DNA of 64,000 nt. Source: Phlebopus portentosus (lineage: Eukaryota > Basidiomycota > Agaricomycetes > Boletales > Boletinellaceae). Positions 1-11,412 of the stretch are shown piece by piece (positions within the stretch are counted from its first letter, which is position 1; each line of letters opens with the position of its first letter). The DNA lies in the NCBI GenBank assembly GCA_037892935.1, contig JAYXKI010000012.1:1426001-1490000 (forward strand), given 5' to 3'. Below the pieces are notes generated by a model, which made no database searches, had not been told where the DNA came from, and saw nothing but the letters and a program-made list of their open reading frames with translations. The translations under genes and the position numbers were made by a program.

Positions 1-3000
1 TCTCCGCGAATAACTTGGCCCTTTCCTCACGGAGAGCAGACTGGACAAATGTCGCTGACAATCAAAATTTAGTACACTCACCAAAGCAGCCTCGTAATCG
101 CAGGCACTCTTCGCCACTTTGCTCAATTCGGCTAGTAACTCCGCCGATGTCTCTTTCTCCTGGACGGCAACCGCCAGTTGTGTTCTCAACGACTCCACCT
201 CGACATTTGAATCCGATGGTGTCGCCGCTGCGGCTACCTGATTGGCGAGGCGTTCCTTTTCGTCGGACAGGCCCTTGACTTGCCTTCGCAGCTCAGTGAC
301 AGTCTCTTTCAACTTGAAAATATAATGATTCAGTTGCCCGGATCGGTCGCGAGGTTCCTGCCCTAGAGACGAGTATTTCGTTCGGAAGTCGGCGAGTGTA
401 TAACCTGCGTGTCCTCAAACTGTAAGATCAATTGGGCAGCGATGCGTCTGTTCAGAGAGTGTGCCAAACATACAAGTTTAGTCCGTGCATCCTTCTCGGT
501 AGTATAAGCAGCCTTCTCTTCTTCGGCCTTACAGAGATCAATCTGTAAGTCTTCGATCTCGTCTTTGAGAGCTTGGACGTCGTTCGGGCCAATACGATCG
601 TACTAATCGTTATCAATAAGCCTTCAAGTATAAATACTTTAAATACGGATCAGTTCACTTGCCTTCATAAGAAGCTGAGCATTCCGTTCCTTCCATTGAC
701 GGCCCTCGGTTTCAAGCCGTTGAATCTGAGCATTCTTGGCATCAAGCTCAACACGAATAGTCTTTGCGTCTTCTTTGCGTCTTCAATTCCGATTGGGGGC
801 GATTGAGCGTCGTCTCAAGCTGGCGTGCTTTGCGAACCTGTGCTTCACACTCTGCACGAAGCGTCGCGTTGCTTTCACGGAGAATGTTGAGCTGGTCAAT
901 CCTATCCAGCAGTTCGGCATGCTCAGCAGAATTACTGATAGCTTCGCCGCTTCTTCACGCTCCTGCTGGATGAATTACAATGCATGGCAAGGATAAGCAG
1001 AACGGTACAGACTTACATGACAGTGCCGTCCGTGTTTCTTCAAGAACCTGGCTGAGATGGTCAACCTATGTCTTTTGCCGTGCGTTCTCCTGCTTAAAGA
1101 GCTCCAGTTGAAGATCAACAATTTCCTCTCCGCCATACGTCCATCCACATCATCACCGCCACCCGACTCTGGCACGTTCATGTTTGAATACGCAGCTTGA
1201 CGTATACGAGAAGTTGTGAGCTGACGGACTCCAGGTGCTGGTGAAGCAGACTATTCGTGCCACAAGGTCTTTGCGACTGTATTCTCGCTTAGAGATCTAT
1301 GAAGATGTGAACGAAGAGCTGTGTTTACCAAGCTGTGAGATCTGCAATCTCCTTATAAAGAACTTCTTGCTGTTGGTTCCAAGTTCGCCTGAGCAGTCTC
1401 AGCTTGAATCGTCTTCTCACGTAAGAAGCCCGCGCCTCACTGAGCTCCTTCTTGAAAGCGTCTACGACCTCGATCGACTCGGCATGAGCGACAATTCGCG
1501 AGAATATTTCTCTTCAGCAGCCTTTATACAGAGATTAGGTTCATTGATGCTCTTGACATCATAATGGACCCGCCTTGGCATGTTGCATCTGCTCTCGTAT
1601 CTCGTTCTCATGAAATGATTGACCGGTGCGTGATCCCATCTCAGCGTTGGTGATATCAATAACCGTGCCCTCCAGCATCTTTCTGTCCTGAGCGAACACT
1701 TCATGTTCCTTTTCGAGTCTTTGCAGGAAATCGCCGTTCTGCGTACTTAGTCGAGTGATTTCATCCTGCACAGATGATAGTTTCTCCTCAAGCACCTCCG
1801 TTCGGCCTAGATATGATGAAGATCAGCAATCTGAGCTTCGGTCGACGCCTCATACTCATCATGCGTGGCAGACAGTCATTGCAGAGCAGCTTCACTAGCC
1901 TGGAACTGCTACACATGACCGCGTGCAGAGGCAAGATCAGCTTCGGCGACATTCATTGCAGCCCTAAGAGGTACCAAGAAAGTCAATGACCAGTGAATAC
2001 AAAAATACGGTCAAACTTACCGGAGTACGGCAACTTCAACCTTGAGTTCCTGCTCTGAGCCGTCCTCGCCGGCGGGTGGACGTGAAGTGTCAGTACGTCG
2101 CTCATGAATGGCAATCCTTTCAGCATTCATCTGCACCTGCTTAACAAGCTCATCCACCGGTTCTCGTAGGTGTTTCCGACTTGTCTCAGCCTCAACAAGA
2201 GACTCTCTGGCCCTTGGCAAGTTCTCCACCTACCATAGTATTCAGTGACATAGAAGACATTTTCAGAAGAATCTGACTTACGGAGTGATCAATCTTAGTT
2301 CGCAGTTCCTGAGCTTCGATATCCTTCTGCAATTAAATTTGTCGAGCTGTGTCACGCTCGCGGGAAAGCTGAGTTCGAAGATCCTGACTAGAGCATTCAA
2401 AATTGAGTGCTACTACGCCAAAGCAAACGCTATATAGAGGAGCACTTACGCTTTGGCTCTCCAGGTCATGGAATTGGGACTCAAATCTTCCAAATCTTCT
2501 CATCACTTCCGTTCGCCTTGTCAATGTCATTGTCCGTTTTCTGAACCTTGACAATCAAGTCCGTCATGCCAGACCGCTCTAGAGACAGAACCTTGTTCTC
2601 ATCAATTAGTCGAGTCTGCACATTCTATATCTCCAGTTAATATGAATCACAAGACGAGCTAACTAACGGATACGCACCTCCCGGATCTTCTTTTCGCACA
2701 AAAATTGGCGCATTCGTTCTGCAATCGCTCGATCTGGGTATCAGCAGAGGCTAAACCCTCGGCAGCATAGTTGCATACGATATCCAGACGTGTGTACTGA
2801 TCGTGCGATTGTTGGTTTCGTTTCCGAAGATTTTGAGCTTCTCGCTCCTGCAGGATATTCCCGAGCCATGCGATGCCGCTCTGACCCAAATGGTGAGCTT
2901 GACCCGATGAGAACAAAAAGAGAATAAACTCACTCAATCCTCGCGTTAGCCTTCGAGCGCCACACTCGACTGGCTGGATTCATGATGGTACTGAAGAACC

Positions 3001-3095
3001 TCTTTGCGAAGCTTGACAGCATCGACGTCCATTTCCTTTCGGTATGCCTCGAAGGTAGTTCGGATCTCCTCAAGCTCTCTCTCTATACAGTTGGC
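1..3095 (-). pseudogene. TPR/MLP1-type nucleoprotein (nuclear-pore basket) gene, decayed, runs off the window edge
   Basis: Read on the minus strand, short exons give long coiled-coil segments typical of Tpr/Mlp1, the filament-forming basket protein of the nuclear pore. Examples are LEEKLSSVQDEITRLS (about 1795-1745), QWKERNAQLLMK joined to YDRIGPNDVQALKDEIE (about 690-545), and SALREERAKLFAE (40-2). Introns are visible at 41-81 (GT-AG) and 603-662 (GC donor, see findings). The reading frame breaks at least three times: between 363 and 410, near 760-800 where an 11-bp unit (gaagacgcaaa on the minus strand) is tandemly duplicated, and near 930-940. The N-terminal part expected of a protein of roughly 1,900 residues is absent upstream, and the C-terminal end lies beyond base 1. 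I therefore call it a pseudogene. The family is recognised from motif style, so another long coiled-coil protein is possible but less likely. Confidence 0.6.
603..662 (-). other. GC-AG intron in the TPR-like gene
   Basis: Protein continuity (NAQLLMK then YDRIGPNDVQ) requires splicing from AAG|GCAAGT (donor 662-657) to TTAG|TACGAT (acceptor 604-603). The donor is GC followed by AAGT, the usual consensus of rare GC-AG introns. The length is 60 nt, normal for basidiomycetes. Confidence 0.55.
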
Positions 3096-3099
3096 TCGA

Positions 3100-3512
3100 C
3101 AGATCCGTTGACCCGTTACGACGATAGTAGTGGTAGCTGGAAGTGTCCCGCCCCGTGCTTCATGTTCAGACACTTTCCACTGTCTCCTTCCGTAGTCCTT
3201 CTCGGGTCATCTTCCAACGCTGTACGATATGCCACACCAATGAGATACAAGTGTACGCTGAGTTCCTGGGCCATTCCGGTGGTCGCGTTGTTTATTAGTG
3301 TACGTGTCGTTCCCTACATTTGTCGTTGCTTCTTCACACCTCTGTCCTCGACTGCAACAGATAGAGCACGAGGTTCGGGAAAGGTGAGTCGCGTGAAGGG
3401 CTTAAAAGGGACGGATGTGGTGCCCAGTGGACCTTTAACGCTCATTTCAGACGGTGAAGATGTGAGGATTGCTTCTGGCGGGACGACGATGGGTGTGCAT
3501 CCGACGTGTGAG
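3100..3512 (-). pseudogene. mrpl6: mitochondrial ribosomal protein L6 (uL6m) fragment
   Basis: The minus-strand frame reads SHVGCTPIVVPPE, then MSVKGPLGTTSVPFKPF, then LTFPEPRALSVAVED, and after an interruption TLINNATTGMAQELSVHLYL and GVAYRTALEDDPRRTTEGDS. This is the order of segments of bacterial/mitochondrial uL6, a large-subunit ribosomal protein. An in-frame TAG at 3316-3314 sits where the family has Trp (RQMWGTTRT), a single G-to-A change. After GKCLNMKHGAGH the reading ends at a TAA (3118-3116), and a following TTTIVVTG segment is in another frame with the intervening part deleted. The sequence then passes directly into TPR-like coiled coil. It is a non-functional fragment; no mitochondrial targeting peptide was seen. 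Confidence 0.75.
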
Positions 3513-3750
3513 GCGTGTCCCTGACAACGTGTTGATGTATTGAAGAACCGGTGAAGACCTGACGGTGGTCGTTGTATTCGGATGGAGGCTTACACGTACA
3601 TGCACGCGAGTGCAACCAAGGTGGTCACGATGATGAGTGACGTGACTGGGCGGTCATCAAACAAAACGGAACAAAGTGGCGGTGCTTGAAAGCGCAGTTA
3701 CGGGTATACGTAACACGTATGCTGTGCTACAGAGTCTGAGGTAGTCCTTT
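3513..3750. other. spacer without recognisable gene
   Basis: Short stretch between the uL6m fragment and transposon copy A. No coding homology or clear repeat was seen. Confidence 0.5.
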
Positions 3751-5851
3751 GCAATATTACAGCTAATTGCAAAATTGTTGGCAATTTGGAAAATCACGTG
3801 TATTTTTGATGCATAGTGCATCCTGGATGAGCAAAAAAAAAAAAACGAATATCTCAGTCAATACAGCACATAAAAATCTGATATAACCATGTAAAAAACC
3901 TGCTCGAAAATGCGCTCCAGTACATATAAAAATGTCTGGGTTTTGTTGAGTATGTACTTCGCTACTAAAAAGATAGCATCATTGTGCTAAATCCTTGTCA
4001 TGCCCTCCGTTCAGTGTAAAAATCATAGCTTGCCCAACGTCATCCGGAAAAATCTGATTCAAGTTTGATAAATCAGGCCAGCCCAGTGGGCACCTGTACG
4101 CAACTCCTCAAGGCTCCCTGACATGATTGTGGTAGTGAAACTGGGTGGTTTGTTGTCACTCCTGCTCGCAGAAATCTCCCCTACTTCATTACATCTGTCA
4201 TAACTCACGCATTCGGACACCAAAAAATCTGATTGTTTCTGCTAAAAAGACAGCAGCATAGGCGCTTTCAGCCAAGACAGTAGCTGAGCTGAGTTAGGCT
4301 TGGGTGTAGCTACATTACATGTACTATCTACCAATCAGACTTGAAACCACCTCGGTGACCATCCTCTGCTGAAATGTCACCCAAAATCATATCTGGGCAA
4401 GGGCGAACAAGGTCAGCTCAGCCATCATGCACTCCTGCTACAACCAAACTGAGTGTGTCTGCCAGGGCCGCAGAAACATCTCTCAGAGAAACATGAGTGT
4501 ACACACACGACGGTAGTCTTTCGTATGCAGTATCTCCCTGCACAGCAGCTCTCATCACTTGTCCACAGTTCCCTCCTCATCCTCACCAATCCCTCATCAC
4601 CTACAGGCATGAGGGAACCCCCAGTTGCTGGGGACGGACCATCATGAGAGATGAGGCATCACGGCAAAGAGATAGGAGCAGCGACGCATGTGAGGATGAA
4701 GGGTTAACTCACGTGTCGAGTCGCCACTTGATCTCGAGCCATCACCATCTTCACAGTCACCATCTCTACAGCTTATGTTGAGCATTCATTCATGCAACTC
4801 TGGCGATATAGCAGACAGCTGTCCAACAATTTACGGGAATGCATCATCACTATGAACAAGAAACTCAGCGCCTCTCAGATCGCAGCCTTGACCGACATAC
4901 CCAAGACAACAGTTTTCCGGATAATACGAGAGTTCAAGCGCAATGGGACTGTTGCTGCGCATGAACTTGGTTTTCGTGGAAGGTCTCGAGTGCTTGATTA
5001 TATCCACACTGAGGTATGCACATGTTGAAACCTGTCCTGGTAGCTGTTGGTTCACACCACGTAGTTGCTTTTCGGGTCACTAAGCAATCTCAATGACCGT
5101 TACATCGATGAGTTGAGGCTACTGCTCCAGGAAAGATGGGAGAAGGAGGCTTTGGATGCGGCTATACGCAGGTCCTTGCTGTGTGCCAGTTTCACACTTA
5201 AGAAGGTGGCTGTCTCTGTCGCTTTGCTTCCCCACGCAGTCCACGCGAACTGAAATCGTCATGGTCTAGTTATCGAAAAGGGCTCTTGAGTGGAATGAAA
5301 CTCTGCGTGCGTAGTACGTTGCACGTATTGCCTCTCAGTATACAGCAGAACAGCTATTTGTCGATGAGAGTGCTTGCGATCAGCGGGCTTTTCTTTGCAA
5401 CACTGCTTAGGCCCTTGAGGGTCGCCATGCGTGTCGCAAGCAGTTTTTCAATAGGGGGAAACAGTGATTCTGTCTCTTGTGGCGCGTCACAAGCTTCTGA
5501 TTCACTCCGTTAGCTTCTCTGTCTTGCCAGCTATCAGCCTCGATGGGACAATCAACTGCACTATCGTACAGGGCGCATTCAATACCAAATTGTTCACGGA
5601 ATTCATCGCCAGCCTGTTGGACAAAATGCATCCCTTCCCCGGTAATCAATCAGTCATCGTAATGGACAACTGCCCAATACACAAGGCTCCTGAGATTCGG
5701 GAGCTCATCAAATCTTGGTCTGTCTCACTAGCAATGCAAGTCGCAGCATGTACTGACCCCTTTGCTTAGGGGTGTCAGGCTTGAATTTCTTCCTCCTTAC
5801 TCACCAGACTACAATCCTATTGAACTTGCATTCTCCGTAATCAAGTCCAGG
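3751..5851 (+). mobile_element. Tc1-like DNA transposon, copy A (3'-truncated)
   Basis: This 2.1-kb segment is nearly identical to the reverse complement of 21510-23610 (copy B). The 5' end is marked by TTACAGCTAATTGCAAAATT (from about 3757), which both copies share. Similarity to copy B stops at 5851, inside the last transposase exon (after GTCCAGG), so the 3' end of the transposase and the 3' terminus are missing. About 1 kb of AT-rich non-coding sequence precedes the transposase. A and B form a 16-kb-spaced inverted pair. Confidence 0.85.
4792..5851 (+). pseudogene. Tc1-like DDE transposase, copy A, spliced, two nonsense codons and 3' truncation
   Basis: By alignment to copy B the exons are 4792-5013, 5065-5211, 5270-5463, 5514-5717 and 5770-5851, all with GT-AG introns. 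The N-terminus is a helix-turn-helix (LSASQIAALTDIPKTTVFRI). The catalytic segments are VDESA (first Asp), VIVMDNCPIHKAPE (second Asp) and YSPDYNPIELAF (Glu), as in the DDE_3/Tc1 superfamily that cuts and pastes at TA sites. Exon 3 holds TAG at 5312-5314 (copy B has CAG) and TAG at 5408-5410 (copy B has TGG). The end of the protein is deleted after VIKSR. It cannot make active transposase. Confidence 0.85.
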
Positions 5852-6123
5852 CTTTGTGGAATCTGACGAGTTTATTTTATTTCCTCTTGCAGGCAGGGAT
5901 CCGTGCCTAGTTCTATAAAGTACTCAACATTTGCCATCGTCTTCACCATAAGAACATACCGCTTTGACGGAACAACCAATGAGGATACTGGCCGAAAGTT
6001 GATTTTAACGAAATCGACACCAAGTGCATTTGGAATCACTTTTGGCCTTAAATGCTGGTACGTTGACTGTCATAGGAGTATGGCAATGCCTGACGGTTCG
6101 ATAGCCATCGCATTTGATGTACA
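5852..6123 (+). other. junction segment downstream of truncated transposon A
   Basis: The sequence starts where copy A stops matching copy B and leads into a fragment related to the AT-hook gene at 19.4-21.2 kb. It is open in the plus strand from 5903, but no recognisable domain was seen. Confidence 0.3.
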
Positions 6124-6330
6124 ACCGGATAATAGATGCGACCCGTCAGTTCTATCTTACATGCACTTCATGAGAAATCTCGAATGTAAAATTAAGGGAC
6201 AGCACACTCCCAATGAAAGACGATCAATACTCGTTGTTCTAGTTGATGAGGGGTGCACTTTGTGCAAAATGTACATCAAACTGCAACACGACATAATGAT
6301 GTGCGTCAGAACGCCACCTCGCCGTGGTTC
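6124..6330 (+). pseudogene. fragment of a paralogue of the AT-hook/acidic protein at 19.4-21.2 kb
   Basis: The reading RCDPSVLSYMHFMRNLEC, then RRSILVVLVDEG and MYIKLQHDIMMCVRTP aligns with RCDSSVVSYVHFMENLKC, MRSTLVVLVDDG and MNVEPQHSIIDVRQNV on the minus strand at about 20660-20470. Only this internal exon is recognisable. The AT-hook N-terminus and the C-terminal exons are absent. Its position downstream of transposon A mirrors the position of the full gene relative to transposon B. Confidence 0.65.
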
Positions 6331-7199
6331 AAGGAGGTTATCACAATGTTCCATCATGGTACCTCGACTCCAATGAAGGCCTGGGCAAACTTGTTAAAGG
6401 ATATAGCACTGATGAACACGATCAATGAATGATAGGTGTGATTGTTTGCCTTGCCCCTTTCCTTGCATTGTGCACTTATTTGTTCTGATAGGAAGTGTTC
6501 CAAACGCTCAGGAGACGCTTTCACCAGTGCGGCCCATGTAGCTCCAGGGAACCTCAATGCAATGCTCGCATTTTATATGTGTGAGTATAAATAGAGATCG
6601 TTGCCTGCAGAGCCAGAAACAATCAAAGAAGCTCTGATTCTTATTTATGAAGCAGCAGTCACTTTTGGTGAGTTCTTTTGAAGAGTATGCTTCTTTTTGA
6701 TGAAGCATCCGTAAATATCTATTTGGTCTCACGGCATGACTTTGCTTTCCCATGAGATCGAGTCGATTGATCGATATCGATGTCTGTTCCCCTCTGACCA
6801 TGACCGACATGTCTGTCGAATGCCAGGACAGAGATTTATGTGGGTTCTCATCCTCCACTCTCCTTGACATGTTCTAAAATTGTCTTAGACTTATCCGTGC
6901 CCGACAATGATCATAAGTATCTTCTCTTATATAGAGTTCATTCTCATTGTAATATTGGGTATAAGTGATCGCGGTGTGGTATTTTTGGTGGGTCTCTCTA
7001 TCTGAAGGCACTACAGATGTCCGTCCTACTAAGGGAGCTGAATGTGTGAAGAAACCTCCAGAAATGAAGCCTCAAGCTATCAGACTCTAACCACTAACCA
7101 CCTGGCAGGTGCCAAAAACCATCAGAGACGTCAGGGAGTGCCCTAGGGATGCCGAGGTATGAAAGGAATGGAGTAGTAGGTCCGCTGGACAGAAGGGGA
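6331..7199. other. non-coding stretch, nothing recognised
   Basis: Mixed-composition sequence with no coding frame I can support and no clear repeat. Short open frames at 6354-6557 and 6508-6870 (minus) show no family resemblance. Confidence 0.4.
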
Positions 7200-8740
7200 G
7201 GTCACAGGAGTCCGCTGGAGTAGCGCAATCTCAGTAGGGCGAAGCTAGGAACTGTATATGACGAATATGAGGCGTAATATGCGGCGAGTAGGTGAAAAAG
7301 ACGCCGAGGGGGAATACAATGGAAGGCCTGTGTCGCCGGAGGGCCGCCGAGGTCGAATAGGGGGCCGCCGGGGATGAGGGAGCTTGTGCAAATCCGCCGC
7401 GGTAGTGTAAACTGGATAAACAAAAGGGAGGGACCGTATACGATGAATATAAGGGGCAACGTGCGGCCAACAGATGAACAGGACGCCGAAGGGGAATAGG
7501 AAAGGAGGCCTGGGTCGCCGGAGGGCTGCCGAGGTCGAATAGAGGCCGCCCGACAGGTACGATGTAGTGCGGCGGACGTTTGGGGGTAGGTTCCCAGTCC
7601 TAACTCACACACTAAATGTCAGAGGCGCCGAAGGAGAATAGAACGACGAGTCAAGGGTAGTATATAGTCAATGGGGGAGCTCAGTACATGAGGGGGAGCT
7701 CAGAGTGAGGGAATCTCGAACCCTGGCCCTTGGGTGCTGTATAAGCTCTCTATCCCATCTATCTCTCTTGTCTACTGATGAATATACACTCTATATATAC
7801 TCTACTGCTCTCGCCGATGAGTCCTACTGTCTGACAACATCTCCTGAGTCACTGGGCTCGCCAAGGGCCGCCGCCGGAGCTTCTAGGAGGCGTACGGCAG
7901 CGCCAACGTGAGGGGGCTGTCCAATAGTATGATATATTGTGTATCTGCAATAAAACGGGCATCGGCGGAGTCTGGCTTGGCGGCGGCGGTCGGTGGCTTG
8001 GCACGCCACTGTACCACATGCCTGACTGCCATATATGGTCTAGAGTCACCCGCCGCTTGGGGGGAAGTCGGGAAACATCAGGGCCGATGTTCGGAGGCTC
8101 ATATCGCATATATGAGATAGAGGGCACATCAGTCAGGGTCTCTGGGCCGCCCAAGGCCGCCGCCGCACTCAATATATAGTGTAGGCGATCCATGGTAACT
8201 AAGGAGGGCGCCGGAGCGGCGGATCTGCAACTCGCCGCTCGATCGGCGGTGGATTCGTAAAACTGTGGCCTTTAGTGGCATATGAGCAGGGATGATACTA
8301 GATAAATCTATAGGCCTTGGGGGACTGCCTGGTAAGTTGTGGGAGGCCTCGGCGAGGGCACCTGAGGACGCCTGAGTGGCCGCCGGACCAATCTGAGGCT
8401 TGGGGGGCCGCCGCAGGGGTGTCCAAATCCACCTCAAGGCTGTACGTATGAGGAATCGTAATAACGAAGGCCTATAATGATTGGGGGACATCTCCTATGG
8501 TGTCTGGTGCTGGGTAGGAGCCTTCGGCGGATGTGTATGGGTGCCAGGGAGCCAGCGGCGGACTCGTCTGGGCTCTCGGAGGGCACCGCAGGGGGAAGCG
8601 TAGGCTAGAATCCATAGATATGTGCTCGTATGGCCTCTAGAGTGTGGTATGAGTATGCCTTGGTCCTCTGAGGTGTAGGCGGCGAAGGGATATGGTATCT
8701 GAAGTAGGGGAGAGCCATAGTATGAGTGTCCTGGCACAGG
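7200..8740. repeat. GC-rich repeat region with a 182-bp tandem duplication and dense CCGCCG motifs
   Basis: The block 7255-7372 recurs at about 7437-7550 with an offset of 182 bp. Both copies carry GACGCCGA, then GGAATA, then a GTCGCCGGAGGGC segment and GCCGAGGTCGAATAG. The rest of the region is rich in GCCGCCG and TCGCCGG motifs and TATA-containing short stretches. Many frames stay open, probably because of composition, and they give Pro/Arg/Ser-rich translations without recognisable domains. It ends sharply near 8741, where the coiled-coil gene begins. It may be a degenerate element, but I cannot name one. Confidence 0.5.
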
Positions 8741-9962
8741 ACTGGCCAGGGCACTACAGCGGATGATTTAAAAGGCGTAATATACGAGTGGAACAAGGCT
8801 GTACTGAAAGTTGAGGAAGCCCAGGACAGCAATGTCGGTTACATCCGGGGCTATCGGGATGCAGTTGAGCATGTAGCGCCCTGCATCCATGCACTTTTTG
8901 AGGCAAGCGTGCATGCCTCGCAGCTCGCGGATACCCTGTTCGACGAGGTGAAGGAGACCAGAGATTCGTCGAATGACTTGTCTGTCAGGATGACGGAGGT
9001 GAGTTTTAGCACTTTCTTTCAAGGACTTATAGTTGCTTATATTCTCTTAGGAGATGACAGCAGTTCTGGCCATCGGAGGAAGGCTTTCTTTTGATATCAG
9101 CTTAGAGATGTTTGGCCAAATTGGCTCAATACTTGCAGAGATCGGTAGAAAGGATGAAGGCATCCTCAACGACAGTGGCAATGATGCGAGGCTTAGGGCC
9201 TTTGTGACTTGTTTTGACCATTACGGCAAACTCAAGCCATCTACTTTCCTTTCACATTTGGCTTCCTTATTAATCGGACTCAGGGATCTTACAGTGGAGG
9301 AGGGGAAGGAACCAGAAGCAATCCTTATAATGATGGCACTTTTGAATGCCGTATCAACGCGAACCAGTCCTTTGAAGGACTCCCTCGAAACTGTGGCAAT
9401 GAGCCTACGGTCATAGCGCGAAGACCAGGTATGGGCACTAGAGTGCTTCCTGCAGGCCTTCCCGCCTGTAGAAGGGTCCACACGAATTGCGGTCCTTTAC
9501 TTTTTCATTAAAAAGAATCTGATTCGACAATTCGGTAACGATGCAGCGCATCCCTTGGAGATCGGGATGTCTTACTCTTCTATGGAATTTTTGGTGGAGC
9601 AGGTTGACATAAACGCGGAGGATAAGGAAGTTTTGCACCAAATCTCTCACAATATAGAGAAGATTCAGGATGAGTTCAAAGGTCTCAAGTTCGGGTATGG
9701 GTTGAAGGAGCCGAAGAAAGAGAAGGAGAAGGAGAAGGAGAAGGAGAAGGAGAAGGAGAAGGAGAAGGAGAAGGAGAAGGGGAAGGAGAAGGGCGATGTC
9801 ATTTTCAGCCTACTCGGTGACTCGAAAAAATGCTCACCCATAATCCCGACGTGGACTAGCAATACGTTTGTATCAAAGAGGCTGGTCCGCCGAGTACCTC
9901 GACCAAGCGAGCTTGAAGTGCCACTGATCGAATGGAACATAGGAGGGAGTGACAAAGTGTAG
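8726..9962 (+). pseudogene. uncharacterised coiled-coil protein, upstream paralogue, with one in-frame stop
   Basis: Two exons are clear: 8726-8998 and 9051-9962, joined through a GT-AG intron in phase 0 (VRMTE|EMTAVLAIGG). The protein is helical, and a (KE)n tract encoded by about a dozen GAGAAG hexamers lies at 9713-9795. A TAG at 9414-9416 interrupts the frame between AMSLRS and REDQVWALECFLQAFPP. The following segment resembles AEDRFCHLKRALQCFPNDNG of the downstream gene, so both probably derive from one family. The start is uncertain because GC-rich repeat sequence abuts the first exon. I do not recognise the family. Alternatively the protein simply ends at 9416. Confidence 0.45.
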
Positions 9963-10398
9963 TAGAGGGGAAAGACAAAGAGAAGGTGAGGCCGAGTACA
10001 AAGGTGTCAAGTGTAGAGGAAGAGAGGGAAGTGAAGAAGAGGAGATGATTGTGTACTTTACTTTAGTCCAAGCTCTGTGTTCTCTGCTCCAAAAAGATTC
10101 AAAGAAAGCGCACGGTACTAGGCCACACTATATAATAGAGACTAGGTCAGGCGACCTAGATGTTAGTCAGCTGAGTCTTTGTAAGATTCAGCTCGTCTCC
10201 GTATATAAGGGAGCCAGGGATGAATGATCCCTAGTACCCACTTTGCCTCTTCCCACCATCATTGGTAACTCCTCCCCTTTCCTGCACAGATCTCCCCCCA
10301 CTTAAACTCTGTCTGAGCAGTGTCATGCACTCCTCTCGAGCTACCGTTAGGGGCTGTGAGTATCAGCTGTTATTGTTCAAAGCACTGAAAATAACTAA
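9963..10398 (+). promoter_or_regulatory. intergenic region with candidate promoter of the downstream gene
   Basis: TATA-like motifs lie at about 10128 (CTATATAATAG) and 10200 (GTATATAAGG), upstream of the start codon at 10399. No other feature was seen. Confidence 0.3.
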
Positions 10399-10937
10399 AT
10401 GCCTCCACCTAGCCCTGAGTTCCAGAAGAATTCCCCAGCTGGAGAAAGTCAGCCTAGGTACGTTTCCTCGGTTGAATGCTGTAGTATGCACACTCTCGAA
10501 CTCTTTCGATCAGCATCTAAGATAGTAACTTCTGCAAAGTATGTATCTCCAGATGCAGAAGCAGTGAAGAAGAAGCAGGAGGAGGAGGAGGAGAAGGCGT
10601 TTGCAGATGGCATGTGCAAATGTTTTATGTCTATGCACAAGCGAATTGGATCTGGAGTTAAGGATACCGAAGAAAAATTTGCCGCCTTATGTGAGGAATT
10701 GCAAAAACAGAGAGAGCGTTTGAAGAAAGATGAGAGCTACCTCAATTCCATAGGATTCCCCTTTTTTTCGGTATAATGGGAGGTTTGATATGTTATGTTT
10801 AATAGGTACTCCGGACAAAAGCAGACGAGGCAAATCTAGAACTTCTCAAGAGAGCGTTGACCATTGTGTATGATGCAGTTGCCGCTTATGTAGATAGTCT
10901 ACAATTCGCGAACCAGCAGGTTCCTGGGGGTGTCGAC

Positions 10938-10942
10938 TGGAG
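10938..10942 (+). repeat. target-site duplication TGGAG, left copy
   Basis: TGGAG precedes the 5' LTR and recurs at 17587-17591 after the 3' LTR. Five bases is the usual Ty3/gypsy TSD length. Confidence 0.95.
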
Positions 10943-11400
10943 TGTAAGGACTCGAACATTTTCCTTTTCTTTTCTGACGTCATCATTTATTTTAATATTC
11001 TTTTTCTTTTCTTTTATTTTTCTTATGTGCTTATTCATCCTTTTGCCGGAACATTCCACAATGTTCTATCACGCTCACTAATCATCCCATTCCTTGTCAT
11101 GTGACTTCCCATTAGGGTAGACCTTTCCCACGCTCAAAGTCTATATAAGTAGATAGTTTGACTCTTTCGTTCCTTGTCTTTCTATTCTACTTACCTTCAC
11201 TTTGACATAGGTATCTACTCTTGTATTAATAGTTTACTGAATTCTACTTACCTTCACTTTGACATAGCGTTCGACGGTCTGGACTTAAGCCTTGTCTTAG
11301 CTGTCTTGACCTGAGCGACGTGTTTGGGATTATCTCATTCGCGCTTGTTTGTTATTGTGTTGGCCTGCCTCGACTCAGTCCTTGAGCCGTCCGCCTAACA
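10943..11400 (+). repeat. 5' LTR
   Basis: 458 bp, TG...CA termini. It contains a TATA box at 11142-11148 and the inferred transcript start near 11176. Confidence 0.96.
11142..11186 (+). promoter_or_regulatory. LTR promoter and self-primer sequence
   Basis: TATATAA at 11142-11148 is followed 34 nt later by GTCTTTCTATT (11176-11186). That 11-mer is the exact reverse complement of the sequence just after the LTR, so it is probably the RNA 5' end that folds back as primer. Confidence 0.65.
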
Positions 11401-11401
11401 T

Positions 11402-11412
11402 AATAGAAAGAC
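11402..11412 (+). promoter_or_regulatory. primer-binding site for self-priming
   Basis: AATAGAAAGAC lies one base after the 5' LTR and pairs over 11 nt with 11176-11186 of the LTR. No sequence matching a tRNA 3' end (TGG start) is found at the LTR boundary. Self-priming by the first 11 nt of the mRNA is established for Tf1 of fission yeast. Confidence 0.7.

Noticed and set aside
2982..3524. 180-residue plus-strand open frame
   Set aside because: It is antisense to the clearly recognisable uL6m and TPR fragments and shows no domain of its own.
9665..9955. Phe/Ser-rich minus-strand open frame
   Set aside because: It is the antisense of the GAGAAG hexamer tract in the plus-strand gene.
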